This document shows, piece by piece, positions 17,232-24,910 of a DNA stretch of 25,086 nt. Under the pieces are notes generated by a model. The model was not told the origin of the DNA. It made no database searches and was given only the letters and a program-made list of their open reading frames with translations. Source of the DNA: JBGZEX01 sp041846495. Lineage in GTDB: Bacteria; Bacteroidota; Bacteroidia; Bacteroidales; Marinifilaceae. How positions within the stretch are numbered: the stretch's first letter is position 1; every line of letters begins with the position of its first letter. The position numbers and the translations under genes are program-made. The stretch is taken from the NCBI GenBank assembly GCA_041846495.1, contig JBGZEX010000002.1, positions 1 through 25,086 of the forward strand. Direction: 5' to 3'.

Positions 17232-17275
17232 ATTTGAAAATCAAAAAAAACGCGCGTTTTTTTTGATTTTCAAAT
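17232..17275. repeat. Perfect 44-bp palindrome
   Basis: Two 21-nt arms, 17232-17252 and 17255-17275, are exact reverse complements around a central CG. The core is eight A, CGCGCG, eight T, extended by ATTTGAAAATC and its complement. It would fold as a long hairpin on either strand and looks like a bidirectional terminator, yet it lies between two divergently transcribed genes (minus DUF1573 gene and plus glyA), where no known transcript should end. It could end an unannotated transcript or bind a dimeric protein. Confidence 0.9.
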
Positions 17276-17480
17276 TCGGATATCGTACCCTTGGCAGTCC
17301 TTAATCGAATAACATAAAACGAATTTATTCCGGTTGGGAGGGCGCCGCATACTCCGACGAAATGTCGGTTCTGCCGCTACCGCTCCATGCAATAGTATAA
17401 AAACGACAGCAGAGCAATGAGCCGAATCTCGAAAAGAGGGAAGAGGAAAAACTCTCTCACAAGAAAAATACCGAAATATA
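17276..17480. other. Unassigned region upstream of glyA, possible non-coding RNA or regulatory region
   Basis: About 205 bp with no sustained reading frame, between the 44-bp palindrome and the glyA promoter. A clear small hairpin CCGAC-GAAAT-GTCGG lies near 17355-17369 in a GC-rich patch. On the minus strand TATATTTC (17480-17473) is one base from a -7 consensus and would direct a transcript towards the palindrome. It does not match a glycine or tetrahydrofolate riboswitch as far as I can judge. Confidence 0.3.
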
Positions 17481-17512
17481 GTTGTTAAGACCGGGGATTT
17501 AATGTAAATTTG
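17481..17512 (+). promoter_or_regulatory. Putative glyA promoter
   Basis: GTTG (17481-17484), 20-nt spacer and TAAATTTG (17505-17512), ending 26 bp before the ATG. A good fit to the Bacteroidetes consensus. The predicted leader is too short to hold a riboswitch. Confidence 0.65.
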
Positions 17513-17538
17513 AACAAATTAATGGTAAATATTTTTTT

Positions 17539-18819
17539 ATGAAAAAAGATCAACGGATATTCGATTTAATCGCAGAAGAACACAAACGTCAACAGGAAGG
17601 CATCGAATTGATTGCCTCCGAAAATTTCGTAAGCGACCAGGTGATGCAGGCCATGGGCTCGTGCCTCACCAACAAATATGCGGAAGGCTATCCTAAAGCC
17701 AGATATTACGGCGGATGCCAGGTCGTAGATCAGGTGGAACAACTCGCTATCGACCGGGCATGCAAACTGTTCGGAGCCGAATATGCAAACGTACAGCCCC
17801 ATTCCGGAGCTCAGGCCAATGCAGCCGTATTTTTCGCCTGTATGAAACCGGGAGATAAATTCTTAGGTTTGGACCTCGCACACGGAGGACACCTCTCACA
17901 CGGTTCTCCCGTAAACCTTTCCGGAATCAACTATCAACCCATAGCCTACCACTTGGACAAGGAAACCGGAATGGTGGATTACGACGAAATGGAACGGCTC
18001 GCTTTGGAACACAAACCCAAAATGATCGTTTCCGGAGCTTCGGCCTATTCCCGGGACTGGGATTACAAACGCATGCGGGAAATAGCCGATAAAACGGGAG
18101 CCCTCCTTATGTACGACATGGCTCATCCCGCCGGATTAATTGCCAAAGGATTATTGAACAATCCTTTCGAATACTGCCATATCGTTACTACCACCACCCA
18201 TAAAACCCTGCGCGGTCCCCGGGGCGGTATGATCCTCCTGCCCAAAGATTTCCCCAATCCCTGGGGTTTGAAAACGCCGAAGGGCGAAATCAAGATGATG
18301 TCCCAGGTATTGAACTTCGCCGTATTCCCCGGACAACAAGGCGGTCCTCTCGAACACGTAATCGCAGCCAAGGCCGTCGCTTTCGAAGAAGCGTTGTCCG
18401 ATTCCTATACGGATTATGTGAAACAAGTGCAGAAGAATGCCAAAGTTATGGCAAAAGCCTTTAGCGACAGAGGCTATAAAATCGTATCCGGAGGCACGGA
18501 TAACCACTCCATGCTTATAGACCTGCGTACGAAATTTCCGGAACTCACCGGAAAGAAAGTAGAGAACACTTTGGTTTTAGCCGATATCACCACCAATAAA
18601 AACATGGTGCCTTTCGACACCCGCTCTCCGTTCTCCACTTCCGGACTCCGCGTGGGCACCCCCGCCATCACAACCCGCGGACTCAAAGAAGAAGATATGC
18701 CCGTTATCGTGGAATTCATCGACAGGATACTCTGCAATATCGATAACGAAGCGGTAATCGCCGAAGTGAAAAAAGAGGTCAATGCCATGATGCACAACCG
18801 TCCCATGTTTGCCTGGTAA
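17539..18819 (+). CDS. glyA: Serine hydroxymethyltransferase
   Basis: PLP enzyme that interconverts serine and glycine while charging tetrahydrofolate with a one-carbon unit; cytoplasmic and central to purine, thymidylate and methionine supply. The protein is 426 residues, full length. Landmarks: the N-terminal IELIASENFVS, NKYAEGYPKARYYGG, HSGAQAN, the PLP lysine Lys222 in TTTTHKTLRGPRGG, and the C-terminal substrate-binding R-V-G-T-P-A-I-T-T-R-G. It has its own promoter and is closed by a strong terminator. The ATG at 17539 agrees with the family N-terminus. No anomaly. Confidence 0.98.
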   Translation: MKKDQRIFDLIAEEHKRQQEGIELIASENFVSDQVMQAMGSCLTNKYAEGYPKARYYGGCQVVDQVEQLAIDRACKLFGAEYANVQPHSGAQANAAVFFACMKPGDKFLGLDLAHGGHLSHGSPVNLSGINYQPIAYHLDKETGMVDYDEMERLALEHKPKMIVSGASAYSRDWDYKRMREIADKTGALLMYDMAHPAGLIAKGLLNNPFEYCHIVTTTTHKTLRGPRGGMILLPKDFPNPWGLKTPKGEIKMMSQVLNFAVFPGQQGGPLEHVIAAKAVAFEEALSDSYTDYVKQVQKNAKVMAKAFSDRGYKIVSGGTDNHSMLIDLRTKFPELTGKKVENTLVLADITTNKNMVPFDTRSPFSTSGLRVGTPAITTRGLKEEDMPVIVEFIDRILCNIDNEAVIAEVKKEVNAMMHNRPMFAW

Positions 18820-18835
18820 AAACCGAACATCGTCG

Positions 18836-18877
18836 AAAAACGCCCGGTCTGCAATTTACGGACCGGGCGTTTTTTTC
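18836..18877. terminator. Bidirectional terminator shared by glyA and the CWC gene
   Basis: A 9-bp G/C-rich stem CGCCCGGTC / GACCGGGCG (18841-18849, 18861-18869) flanked by an A-run (18836-18840) and a run of T (18870-18876). Strong for glyA on the plus strand. On the minus strand the stop codon of the small CWC gene lies in its loop. Confidence 0.93.
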
Positions 18878-19080
18878 TCCGAAAACCCATTCCCGTCAAA
18901 ACGGGCAGCCAAAAACTCCAAACAGGCGGGACACAGGCAATCGGCATATCGCCGTCTCAGGTATTCGGACATACCGGGAGGAAAAGAAATTTCCTCACAC
19001 CGGCATTTTTTCGACGGTTCATCCGCTCCGCATTCGAAAATTTTACCGCACCTCGGGCATTTCTTCAGTTTCATTTTCAA
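18856..19080 (-). CDS. Small cysteine-rich CWC-family protein
   Basis: A 74-residue protein with eight cysteines placed as in the cysteine-rich CWC family: K-C-P-R-C-G-K-I-F-E-C, then K-C-R-C-E-E-I (the CWC position, here CRC), then D-C-L-C-P-A-C-L-E-F-L. Pairs of CxxC suggest binding of zinc or a similar metal. The biological role of the family is not known. Met1 or Met3 could be the start. The last four codons lie in the right arm of the glyA terminator and the stop codon in its loop, so the coding end and the terminator are one element. The gene is separated from the sucD operon by a terminator. No promoter was identified. Confidence 0.8.
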   Translation of the reverse strand: MKMKLKKCPRCGKIFECGADEPSKKCRCEEISFPPGMSEYLRRRYADCLCPACLEFLAARFDGNGFSEKKTPGP

Positions 19081-19082
19081 TA

Positions 19083-19118
19083 TTATAAAACTTCAGGCGG
19101 GTAGACCACCCGCCTGAA
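19083..19118 (-). terminator. Terminator of the 4-hydroxybutyrate operon
   Basis: A perfect 11-bp stem TTCAGGCGGGT / ACCCGCCTGAA (19092-19102, 19108-19118) with a 5-nt loop, followed on the minus strand by GTTTTATAAT. It is 40 bp beyond the sucD stop codon and marks the likely end of the operon. Confidence 0.88.
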
Positions 19119-19157
19119 TAAATATGGAAAGAATAGTATATCAGTTATGCATTTTCG

Positions 19158-20513
19158 TCATTTCCATATTTCCTCATCCGTAGGAACTTTTATCCTCGCA
19201 GAAAGAGGAGCAATACGGGTTATATTCAACAAATGCTTATAGGTAAAGTTTTCGGAAATGGAGTTGTTTCCCCAGCTTCCGCAGCCCAAAGTATTGGTCA
19301 CAGGAAGACCGTTCTGAATAGCTCCTCCGGCCGTAGTAGCACAGGGCGCATTTACGATAAGACGGGATACCGACAATTCGGAACCGGCCTTAATGATATT
19401 CGCCTGATTATTGGAATGGATACCTGCGGTATGCCCGTTACCTTCATAAGACAGGTTGGCTTTAGCTATCTTAATCGCTTCTTCGAAATGCTCGTAAGGG
19501 AATGCGGCCATTACCGGACACATCTTTTCCTTGCTGATAACATCTTCTTTTCCGATTCCCTTGGCTTCGACAACCAATATTTTCGTATCCTGAGGTACGG
19601 ATATACCGGCTTTCTTAGCTATGGTCTGTACGGACTGCCCGACGATATCGCGGCATATTTTTCCGTCCTGGAAAATGGCAGCCACCACCTTTTCGCGCTC
19701 TTCGGGTTTTACTATATAAGCTCCGTTATTTCTGAAAGCCTTCATTACGGCTTCCTTATCTTCTTTATAATAGATAAAACTCTGTTCTCCGGAACATATG
19801 ATACCGTTATCGAAAGAACGTCCGGTAATCACCTTATCGGCCGCAAGCTCGTAATCGATATCGCGGTCCAAAATCACCTGGACGTTACCGGCTCCCACTC
19901 CGAACGAAGGTTTTCCCGAAGAATAAGCGGATTTAACCATGGGCATACCGCCGGTAGCTACCACCACATCGCAGGATTCCATAAGTTCCAAAGTTTTTTC
20001 CAGCGTCGGTTCTTCCACTGCCTGCACCATATGCTCGGGAACCCCGAAAGGAGCAATCGCTTCTTTTATTAACTTAACCGCAAGGCCGGAGCATTTTTTA
20101 GCTTTCGGGTGCGGAGCGATGATAATGGCATTTTTCGTCTTCAACGAAAATATGATCTTCGACATGGGGGTTACGACCGGATTGGTCATCGGAGTAATTC
20201 CGGCTACGACACCGATAGGTTTGGCGATTTCTATAAGTCCCGTTTTTTCGTCTATATCCAATATGCCCATGGATTTCTTATCCTTAAGATTATACCACAC
20301 GCCTTTGGATTTATTGCGGTTTTTAGCCACTTTATGCTCGTATACGCCCATTTCCGTTTCATCGATGGTAATTCGAGCCAACTCTTCCGCATTGTCGTAA
20401 ATAACTTTAGCCGCTGCTTTTATTACGGCATCCACATCCTCCTGGTCGAAATGCTTTTCATAATAATCCTGCGCCATACGCGCATTCTTAATCATCTCTT
20501 TTATTTCTTCCAT
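19158..20513 (-). CDS. sucD: CoA-dependent succinate semialdehyde dehydrogenase
   Basis: Reduces succinyl-CoA to succinate semialdehyde (EC 1.2.1.76), the entry step of the 4-hydroxybutyrate branch. The 451-residue protein is an acylating aldehyde dehydrogenase, related to the ALDH half of AdhE: GVVAGITPMTNPVVTPMSK near 101-119, the I-I-A-P-H-P-K-A-K-K NAD-contact segment, and the catalytic Cys240 in NGIICSGEQ, all intact. This sucD must not be confused with the succinyl-CoA synthetase alpha subunit, which has the same symbol. The preference for succinyl-CoA over acetyl-CoA is inferred from the neighbours: 4-hydroxybutyrate dehydrogenase lies 29 bp upstream, and the whole cluster order matches that recalled for P. 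gingivalis. It is the last gene of the operon. Confidence 0.93.
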   Translation of the reverse strand: MEEIKEMIKNARMAQDYYEKHFDQEDVDAVIKAAAKVIYDNAEELARITIDETEMGVYEHKVAKNRNKSKGVWYNLKDKKSMGILDIDEKTGLIEIAKPIGVVAGITPMTNPVVTPMSKIIFSLKTKNAIIIAPHPKAKKCSGLAVKLIKEAIAPFGVPEHMVQAVEEPTLEKTLELMESCDVVVATGGMPMVKSAYSSGKPSFGVGAGNVQVILDRDIDYELAADKVITGRSFDNGIICSGEQSFIYYKEDKEAVMKAFRNNGAYIVKPEEREKVVAAIFQDGKICRDIVGQSVQTIAKKAGISVPQDTKILVVEAKGIGKEDVISKEKMCPVMAAFPYEHFEEAIKIAKANLSYEGNGHTAGIHSNNQANIIKAGSELSVSRLIVNAPCATTAGGAIQNGLPVTNTLGCGSWGNNSISENFTYKHLLNITRIAPLSARIKVPTDEEIWK

Positions 20514-20542
20514 AACAATTCGATTCTTTTTTAGATAATTGA

Positions 20543-21655
20543 TTAATATAATAATTTATAAAGTCCGCGTATTTCTTCTTTGGATAAATCCACGTAATTA
20601 TTAGCCAATAGACGTTGTTGCGTCAATAATACGTTTTCCGTAAAATCGTCTATTTCTTTCTCAAGCATTCCGTATTCTTTCAGGCTTTTTTTATGATATA
20701 ATTTTTCGAGCAAAGCATCCAAGGCTTCATAAGGATTCCCTTCCGTTTTAAAGATACGTCTCAACATTTCATTGAGTTCGGCTATAAGCCCGTCGGGATT
20801 CTTTTTATTATAGAGATTGAAGACGGCCGTAAAGAATTGATAATTAGATTCTCCGTGAGGTACATGATAGTTGCCGCCGAGAGGATATGAAAGCGCATGC
20901 ACGGCTCCCACACCCGTATTTCCGAAAGCTATGCCCGCATAGTTGCTGGCCATCAGCATATCTTCGAAACGTTCGAAACGGTAATTCTCGCCCTTTTCCG
21001 CCAACTGCATGAACACGTCCAATATGGTTTCGATGGCAGCCTTGCAGTATATCCTGGTATAAGGATTGGATTTGGGAGATAAATAAGATTCCATAGCGTG
21101 CACTAAAGCATCTATGGAACTGCATATGTAAAATTTATAAGGCAAACCTTTCAACAACTCCGGAATAAGTACGGCATCGTCGGCCAGCAAGGCATCGTCG
21201 GCCAATCCCATCTTCGTATGTTTGGATTTTATTTCGGCAATGGATATATTGGTGACCTCACTTCCCGTACCGCAAGTCGTCGGCAATATGATCAGTTCTT
21301 TCTCTTTGACGATGGGAATTTTGCGTTCGAAAGCGTCCACGACATCGGTAACTCCTTTCAATACGAACAATTTGGAAATATCGATGACGGTTCCTCCGCC
21401 TACGGCTATCACTCTGTCGTATGCGAATCCCCGCACATCGTTCAAAATCGTATTCATCATTTCGTCCGAAGGTTCTCCCAATCCGTATTTCTCCTGCATT
21501 ACAAAACGACAGGGAAGACCGAGAGCTTTCATAAAAGGATCGTACAAAAATTCGTTCGTTATCACCAAATCTCTTTCGCCCAATTCGAACTCTTTTGCAA
21601 AATCGGCAAAGGAGTCAAACTTATTAAGCCGGGTTTTCAATTTAAAAAGTTGCAT
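20543..21655 (-). CDS. NAD-dependent 4-hydroxybutyrate dehydrogenase (iron-type alcohol dehydrogenase)
   Basis: Reduces succinate semialdehyde to 4-hydroxybutyrate. The 370-residue protein has the group III Fe-ADH fold: nucleotide motif GGGTVIDISK at 87-96, T-T-C-G-T-G-S-E-V-T at 126-135, and the metal ligands Asp182 and His186 (SIDALVHAMESY), His253 and His267 (V-H-A-L-S-Y-P...H-V-P-H-G). The conserved P-L-G-G-N-Y-H-V-P-H-G tail is typical of 4-hydroxybutyrate dehydrogenases of the gbd/4hbD type. It starts 4 bp after the CoA-transferase stop codon and is followed by sucD, so co-transcription is clear. In fermentation this step regenerates NAD+. The substrate assignment depends on operon context as well as on the sequence. 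Confidence 0.92.
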   Translation of the reverse strand: MQLFKLKTRLNKFDSFADFAKEFELGERDLVITNEFLYDPFMKALGLPCRFVMQEKYGLGEPSDEMMNTILNDVRGFAYDRVIAVGGGTVIDISKLFVLKGVTDVVDAFERKIPIVKEKELIILPTTCGTGSEVTNISIAEIKSKHTKMGLADDALLADDAVLIPELLKGLPYKFYICSSIDALVHAMESYLSPKSNPYTRIYCKAAIETILDVFMQLAEKGENYRFERFEDMLMASNYAGIAFGNTGVGAVHALSYPLGGNYHVPHGESNYQFFTAVFNLYNKKNPDGLIAELNEMLRRIFKTEGNPYEALDALLEKLYHKKSLKEYGMLEKEIDDFTENVLLTQQRLLANNYVDLSKEEIRGLYKLLY

Positions 21656-21659
21656 AATA

Positions 21660-22970
21660 TTATAAATTAAATCTACGGTTATATTCTTCTTTCAACATCT
21701 CTCTGAAATCGGGATGCGCTACGGCTATGAGATTTTCAGCCCTTTGTCTCAAAGTCTTTCCCCGAAGAGGAGCGATTCCGTATTCCGTGACTATATAATC
21801 CACATCGTTCCGGGAAGTGGTTACCGCCGACCCTTCTTTCAAAAAAGGCACGATACGGGACAATTTCCCTTTGGCCGCCGTCGAAGGTATGGCTATGATG
21901 GATTTTCCTCCCTTGGCTCTGGCCGCTCCCCGCACATAATCCACTTGTCCGCCGGTTCCGCTGAACTGCCGGAGTCCCATGGTCTCGGAATTGATTTGTC
22001 CCATTAAATCCACTTCTATACAAGAATTTATCGATATCATTTTATCGTTATTCGCAACCACAAAGGGATCGTTCACATAGTCCACCGGATATAACTCGAC
22101 TATGGGATTATTATTTGCAAAATCATACAACTTACGGGAACCCATTAAAAAGGTAGCCACCATTTTCCCGGGAAGAAGCGTCTTTTGGGATCCGTTTATG
22201 ACTCCCGACTTAACCAATTCCACCGCCCCGTCGGAAAACATTTCCGTATGTATGCCCAAATCCTTCTTATCCGTAAGGAACATCAATACGGCATCCGGAA
22301 TTGCACCTATTCCCAACTGAAGGGTGGAACCGTCTTCTATCAAAGAAGCGCAGTGTTTGCCGATGGCACGCTCCACCTCTCCGATTTTGGGAAGAGGTAT
22401 CTCATAAAGGTCGTTGGAGGTGGGGATAATGTAATCGATTTTATCCATATGGATGAAATTATCTCCTCCCACATAAGGCATTTTGTCATTCACTTCCGCA
22501 ATCACGACCTTGGCCATCTCTGCGGCCGGTTTAGTGTAGTCGCAAGAAATACCGAAACTGCAAAGTCCGTTCTCATCGGGAGGAGATACCTGTATTACAG
22601 CCACATCTACGGGAATATGCCCCCGTTTCATCATTTCCGGCACCTCGAAAAAGAAACAAGGCAAGAAATCTCCTCTGTTTTCTTCTATGGCCTTACGCGA
22701 ATTTCCTCCTACAAAATTCGTCAAATGCCGGACATGGCCTTTGGTTTCGGGAAACATATGCTCCCCTTCTCCCAATCCCAACATATGAAAAACCGTAAGA
22801 TTTTCAAACCGGTCTTTCTGCCGGAGAATTTCCTTGGTAACTTCCTGAGGGATACCTGCAGCATGACCCAATACGACATAGTCGCTTTTACCGATTTTCT
22901 CCACGGCTCGAGCGACATCCACTATTTTATTCTTATAGGTCGTTTTCCAGTTTTTATCCAAAATATTCAT
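21660..22970 (-). CDS. abfT: 4-hydroxybutyrate CoA-transferase
   Basis: Moves CoA from acetyl-CoA (or butyryl-CoA) to 4-hydroxybutyrate, making the substrate of AbfD. It is a 436-residue member of the acetyl-CoA hydrolase/transferase family. The catalytic glutamate is Glu243 in GIHTEMFSDG, equivalent to Glu238 of the Clostridium aminobutyricum enzyme. Also visible are Q-L-G-I-G-A-I-P-D-A-V at 218-228 and the C-terminal G-G-Q-V-D-Y-V-R-G-A-A-R-A glycine loop. Its start codon overlaps the stop codon of the NifU-like gene in an ATGA arrangement, so the two are translationally coupled. Because acetyl-CoA yields acetate and ultimately ATP, this step also links the branch to energy conservation. 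Substrate choice among short acids is inferred from the neighbours. Confidence 0.92.
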   Translation of the reverse strand: MNILDKNWKTTYKNKIVDVARAVEKIGKSDYVVLGHAAGIPQEVTKEILRQKDRFENLTVFHMLGLGEGEHMFPETKGHVRHLTNFVGGNSRKAIEENRGDFLPCFFFEVPEMMKRGHIPVDVAVIQVSPPDENGLCSFGISCDYTKPAAEMAKVVIAEVNDKMPYVGGDNFIHMDKIDYIIPTSNDLYEIPLPKIGEVERAIGKHCASLIEDGSTLQLGIGAIPDAVLMFLTDKKDLGIHTEMFSDGAVELVKSGVINGSQKTLLPGKMVATFLMGSRKLYDFANNNPIVELYPVDYVNDPFVVANNDKMISINSCIEVDLMGQINSETMGLRQFSGTGGQVDYVRGAARAKGGKSIIAIPSTAAKGKLSRIVPFLKEGSAVTTSRNDVDYIVTEYGIAPLRGKTLRQRAENLIAVAHPDFREMLKEEYNRRFNL

Positions 22971-23293
22971 TGCTTTTTGTTTAATATACGTCTCGCAAAT
23001 GACAACAATTCCTCATCCGTATCCATATATACGTACACCCTTCCCAATCTTTCCCCCAACTCTTCTCTAAGGAATTTGTCTACTGTTTCCTCCAAAGTGA
23101 GCAGCGCAGAAGGACAGGTCTTACAGGCTCCGGTAAAGGAAAATCCCACGTCATTCCCGTCGATTCGGGCAATTTCGATATCGCCCCCGTGCGAATTGAG
23201 CAATGGCCTTATTTTCCGGGAAATAATGTCGTTCACTATCTCCCGGAAATTCGCATCTGCGCACGCCTCTTTTTTATTTGTCTTTCGTTTCAT
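22967..23293 (-). CDS. NifU C-terminal domain (Nfu-type) Fe-S cluster carrier
   Basis: A 108-residue protein made almost only of the NifU C-terminal domain: LLNSHGGDIEIARIDG, then the FTGACKTCPSA motif with Cys57 and Cys60, which bridge a [4Fe-4S] cluster in a dimer, then T-L-E-E-T-V-D. Such Nfu proteins carry and deliver [4Fe-4S] clusters. Its position is telling: it overlaps the end of abfD by 20 bp and the start of abfT by 4 bp, so the three are translated together. AbfD contains an unusual [4Fe-4S] cluster with a histidine ligand, and a dedicated cluster-delivery protein would fit. A NifU-related gene is recalled at the same place in P. gingivalis. A client role for AbfD is inference. Confidence 0.92.
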   Translation of the reverse strand: MKRKTNKKEACADANFREIVNDIISRKIRPLLNSHGGDIEIARIDGNDVGFSFTGACKTCPSALLTLEETVDKFLREELGERLGRVYVYMDTDEELLSFARRILNKKQ

Positions 23294-24734
23294 CTATACG
23301 TGCAATGGCTTTTGCCAGTTCTTTTTTGGCTTCGATATTTCCCTGACGGGATATCATTATCCGTTGAGCCTGAGGCGAACCTGCCCCATGCATGGATTCC
23401 GTACGATAACCTACGGCAGCCGTTCCCAAGGTCATATTTTCAATAAGCCTCAATATACGCATTCTGTTTTCCGTAGACTTACCGGAAGCGCCTTTGAAAT
23501 ACTTCTTCACATAAGCCCCTATCTTCTCATGTCTGAGATCCATTTCGGAGGGCATGGTAACCATAAGACCTCCGGCAATATCTTCGGCAAGACGGGCTAT
23601 TTCGTAAGGCAAACGGGTTACGTTCTGCTTACAAACATTGGCCAAAAGCAAATCGATTTGATAGTTTCCGGCCGGCATTTTCACACCTTCGGAAGAACAT
23701 GCGATACCGCAAGCGTATAAGGTCTCGTTCAAATGTATCATCTCTATGAGTTTATCCTTTATATGACTCGCTTTGGGAACTCCGTTGTAATCCGCTGCAA
23801 GCGCCGCTGCCCCTATAAGCACGTCACCTACGCCCACCTTACAACCTCCGTAAGACTGACGATGATAACCGGCAAAACGTTCCACCATCATACCGGCGAA
23901 TTCGTATTCCTTACACATAAATACGCGTTCCATGGGTACGAATACATTATCGAAAACGACCAATGCTTCGTGACCGCCGAATTGAGCATTCCCCACATCG
24001 ATATCCGCACCCTCCTCCAATTTCCGGGTATCGCACGATTGACGTCCGTAAATCATGAATACGCCTTCCGCATCCGAAGGAACGGCGAATGAAACCGCAT
24101 AATCCTTATCATCCTCGCGCATGGCAACCGTCGGCATAATCAAATGTTCGTGCGAATTTACGGCACCCGTCTGATGGGCCTTGGCACCCCGCACGACAAT
24201 ACCGTCCTCCCGCACCTCTACAATGTGGAGATATAAATCGGGATCCTCCTGCTTGGAAGGTGCCAATCCGCGATCTCCCTTGGGGTCGGTCATAGCCCCG
24301 TCCACCGTAAGATCGTTGTCCTGAACATATTTCATATACTCGACAAAACGCTTGTGATAGGAAGTACCCAAAGCCTTATCCATTTCAAAAGTAGTGGAGA
24401 AAATAGCATTAAATGCATCCATACCTACGCATCTCTGGAAACAGGCCGCCGTCTTTTGCCCCATAAGCCGTTGCATTTTTACCTTATTCTTAAGGTCTTC
24501 GGTATTCTGATGTAAATGACAAAAACGGTTGATACGCTTACCGGTAAGATTGGATACCGCCGTCATTAATTCGCGATATTCTTCTTTTTCCGCCAATTCG
24601 TAAGTCATGGCTACGGAATTCATAGAGGGGCGGATCATAGGATGATCTACCGGGTTTTCAATCAATTCTCCCATAAAATAAACCTTGAGGTTCAATTTAC
24701 GAAGACTCTCAATGTACTGTTCTTTGGTCATCAT
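23274..24734 (-). CDS. abfD: 4-hydroxybutyryl-CoA dehydratase / vinylacetyl-CoA isomerase
   Basis: Radical-type flavoenzyme that dehydrates 4-hydroxybutyryl-CoA to crotonyl-CoA and isomerises vinylacetyl-CoA. It contains FAD and a [4Fe-4S] cluster and is oxygen sensitive. From the ATG at 24734 the protein has 486 residues. All four cluster ligands known from C. aminobutyricum are present: Cys98 and Cys102 (ACFQRC), His291 and Cys298 (GYHRQSYGGC). The base Glu256 (G-G-H-E-A-L-V-V) is also kept; the residue before it is His rather than Gln. Further strong blocks are DGAMTDPKGDRGL and E-S-M-H-G-A-G-S-P-Q-A-Q-R-I. The frame stays open to a TTG at 24809, but that start lies in the riboswitch leader and adds residues unlike the family. 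The ATG at 24731 is equally possible. The gene leads the operon and is preceded by a cobalamin riboswitch, although the enzyme uses no B12. Confidence 0.97.
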   Translation of the reverse strand: MMTKEQYIESLRKLNLKVYFMGELIENPVDHPMIRPSMNSVAMTYELAEKEEYRELMTAVSNLTGKRINRFCHLHQNTEDLKNKVKMQRLMGQKTAACFQRCVGMDAFNAIFSTTFEMDKALGTSYHKRFVEYMKYVQDNDLTVDGAMTDPKGDRGLAPSKQEDPDLYLHIVEVREDGIVVRGAKAHQTGAVNSHEHLIMPTVAMREDDKDYAVSFAVPSDAEGVFMIYGRQSCDTRKLEEGADIDVGNAQFGGHEALVVFDNVFVPMERVFMCKEYEFAGMMVERFAGYHRQSYGGCKVGVGDVLIGAAALAADYNGVPKASHIKDKLIEMIHLNETLYACGIACSSEGVKMPAGNYQIDLLLANVCKQNVTRLPYEIARLAEDIAGGLMVTMPSEMDLRHEKIGAYVKKYFKGASGKSTENRMRILRLIENMTLGTAAVGYRTESMHGAGSPQAQRIMISRQGNIEAKKELAKAIARIDETKDK

Positions 24735-24910
24735 GTCTTTAAAAATTTGTTCGTTTAATATTCTTGTGTTTATAAAAACTACAACTATCCACACATCCGA
24801 TAACAACAAAGAGGAGCAACCCTTGAAAAGCCGTATCCGATACGCCGTTGCTGAAAATATCCCTCATTCTTTGCTCCCCAACCCCGAAGCCACGAATGTA
24901 TACGTAAATT
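24735..24910 (-). promoter_or_regulatory. Riboswitch-to-abfD leader with candidate alternative hairpins
   Basis: A 176-nt untranslated leader between the riboswitch box and abfD. On the minus strand it holds a small palindrome with a 3-nt loop (24832-24844), enclosed by AGCAAC (24852-24847) pairing with GTTGCT (24820-24815). The GTTGCTCC segment can instead pair with GGAGCAA at 24877-24871, so two mutually exclusive folds share one strand. No long T-run follows, so the mode (early termination or block of translation) is unclear. Confidence 0.45.

Noticed and set aside
17276..17538. Glycine or tetrahydrofolate riboswitch upstream of glyA
   Set aside because: The conserved blocks of neither class could be found, and the predicted glyA transcript starts only about 20 nt before the ATG.
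22185..23720. Plus-strand open frame of 511 codons across abfT, the NifU-like gene and abfD
   Set aside because: It runs opposite three well-identified genes and its translation has no recognisable domain; it is a shadow of their codon use.
24735..24809. Longer abfD starting at a TTG at 24809
   Set aside because: The extra 25 residues do not match the family and lie in the riboswitch leader, while the ATG at 24734 gives the known N-terminus.
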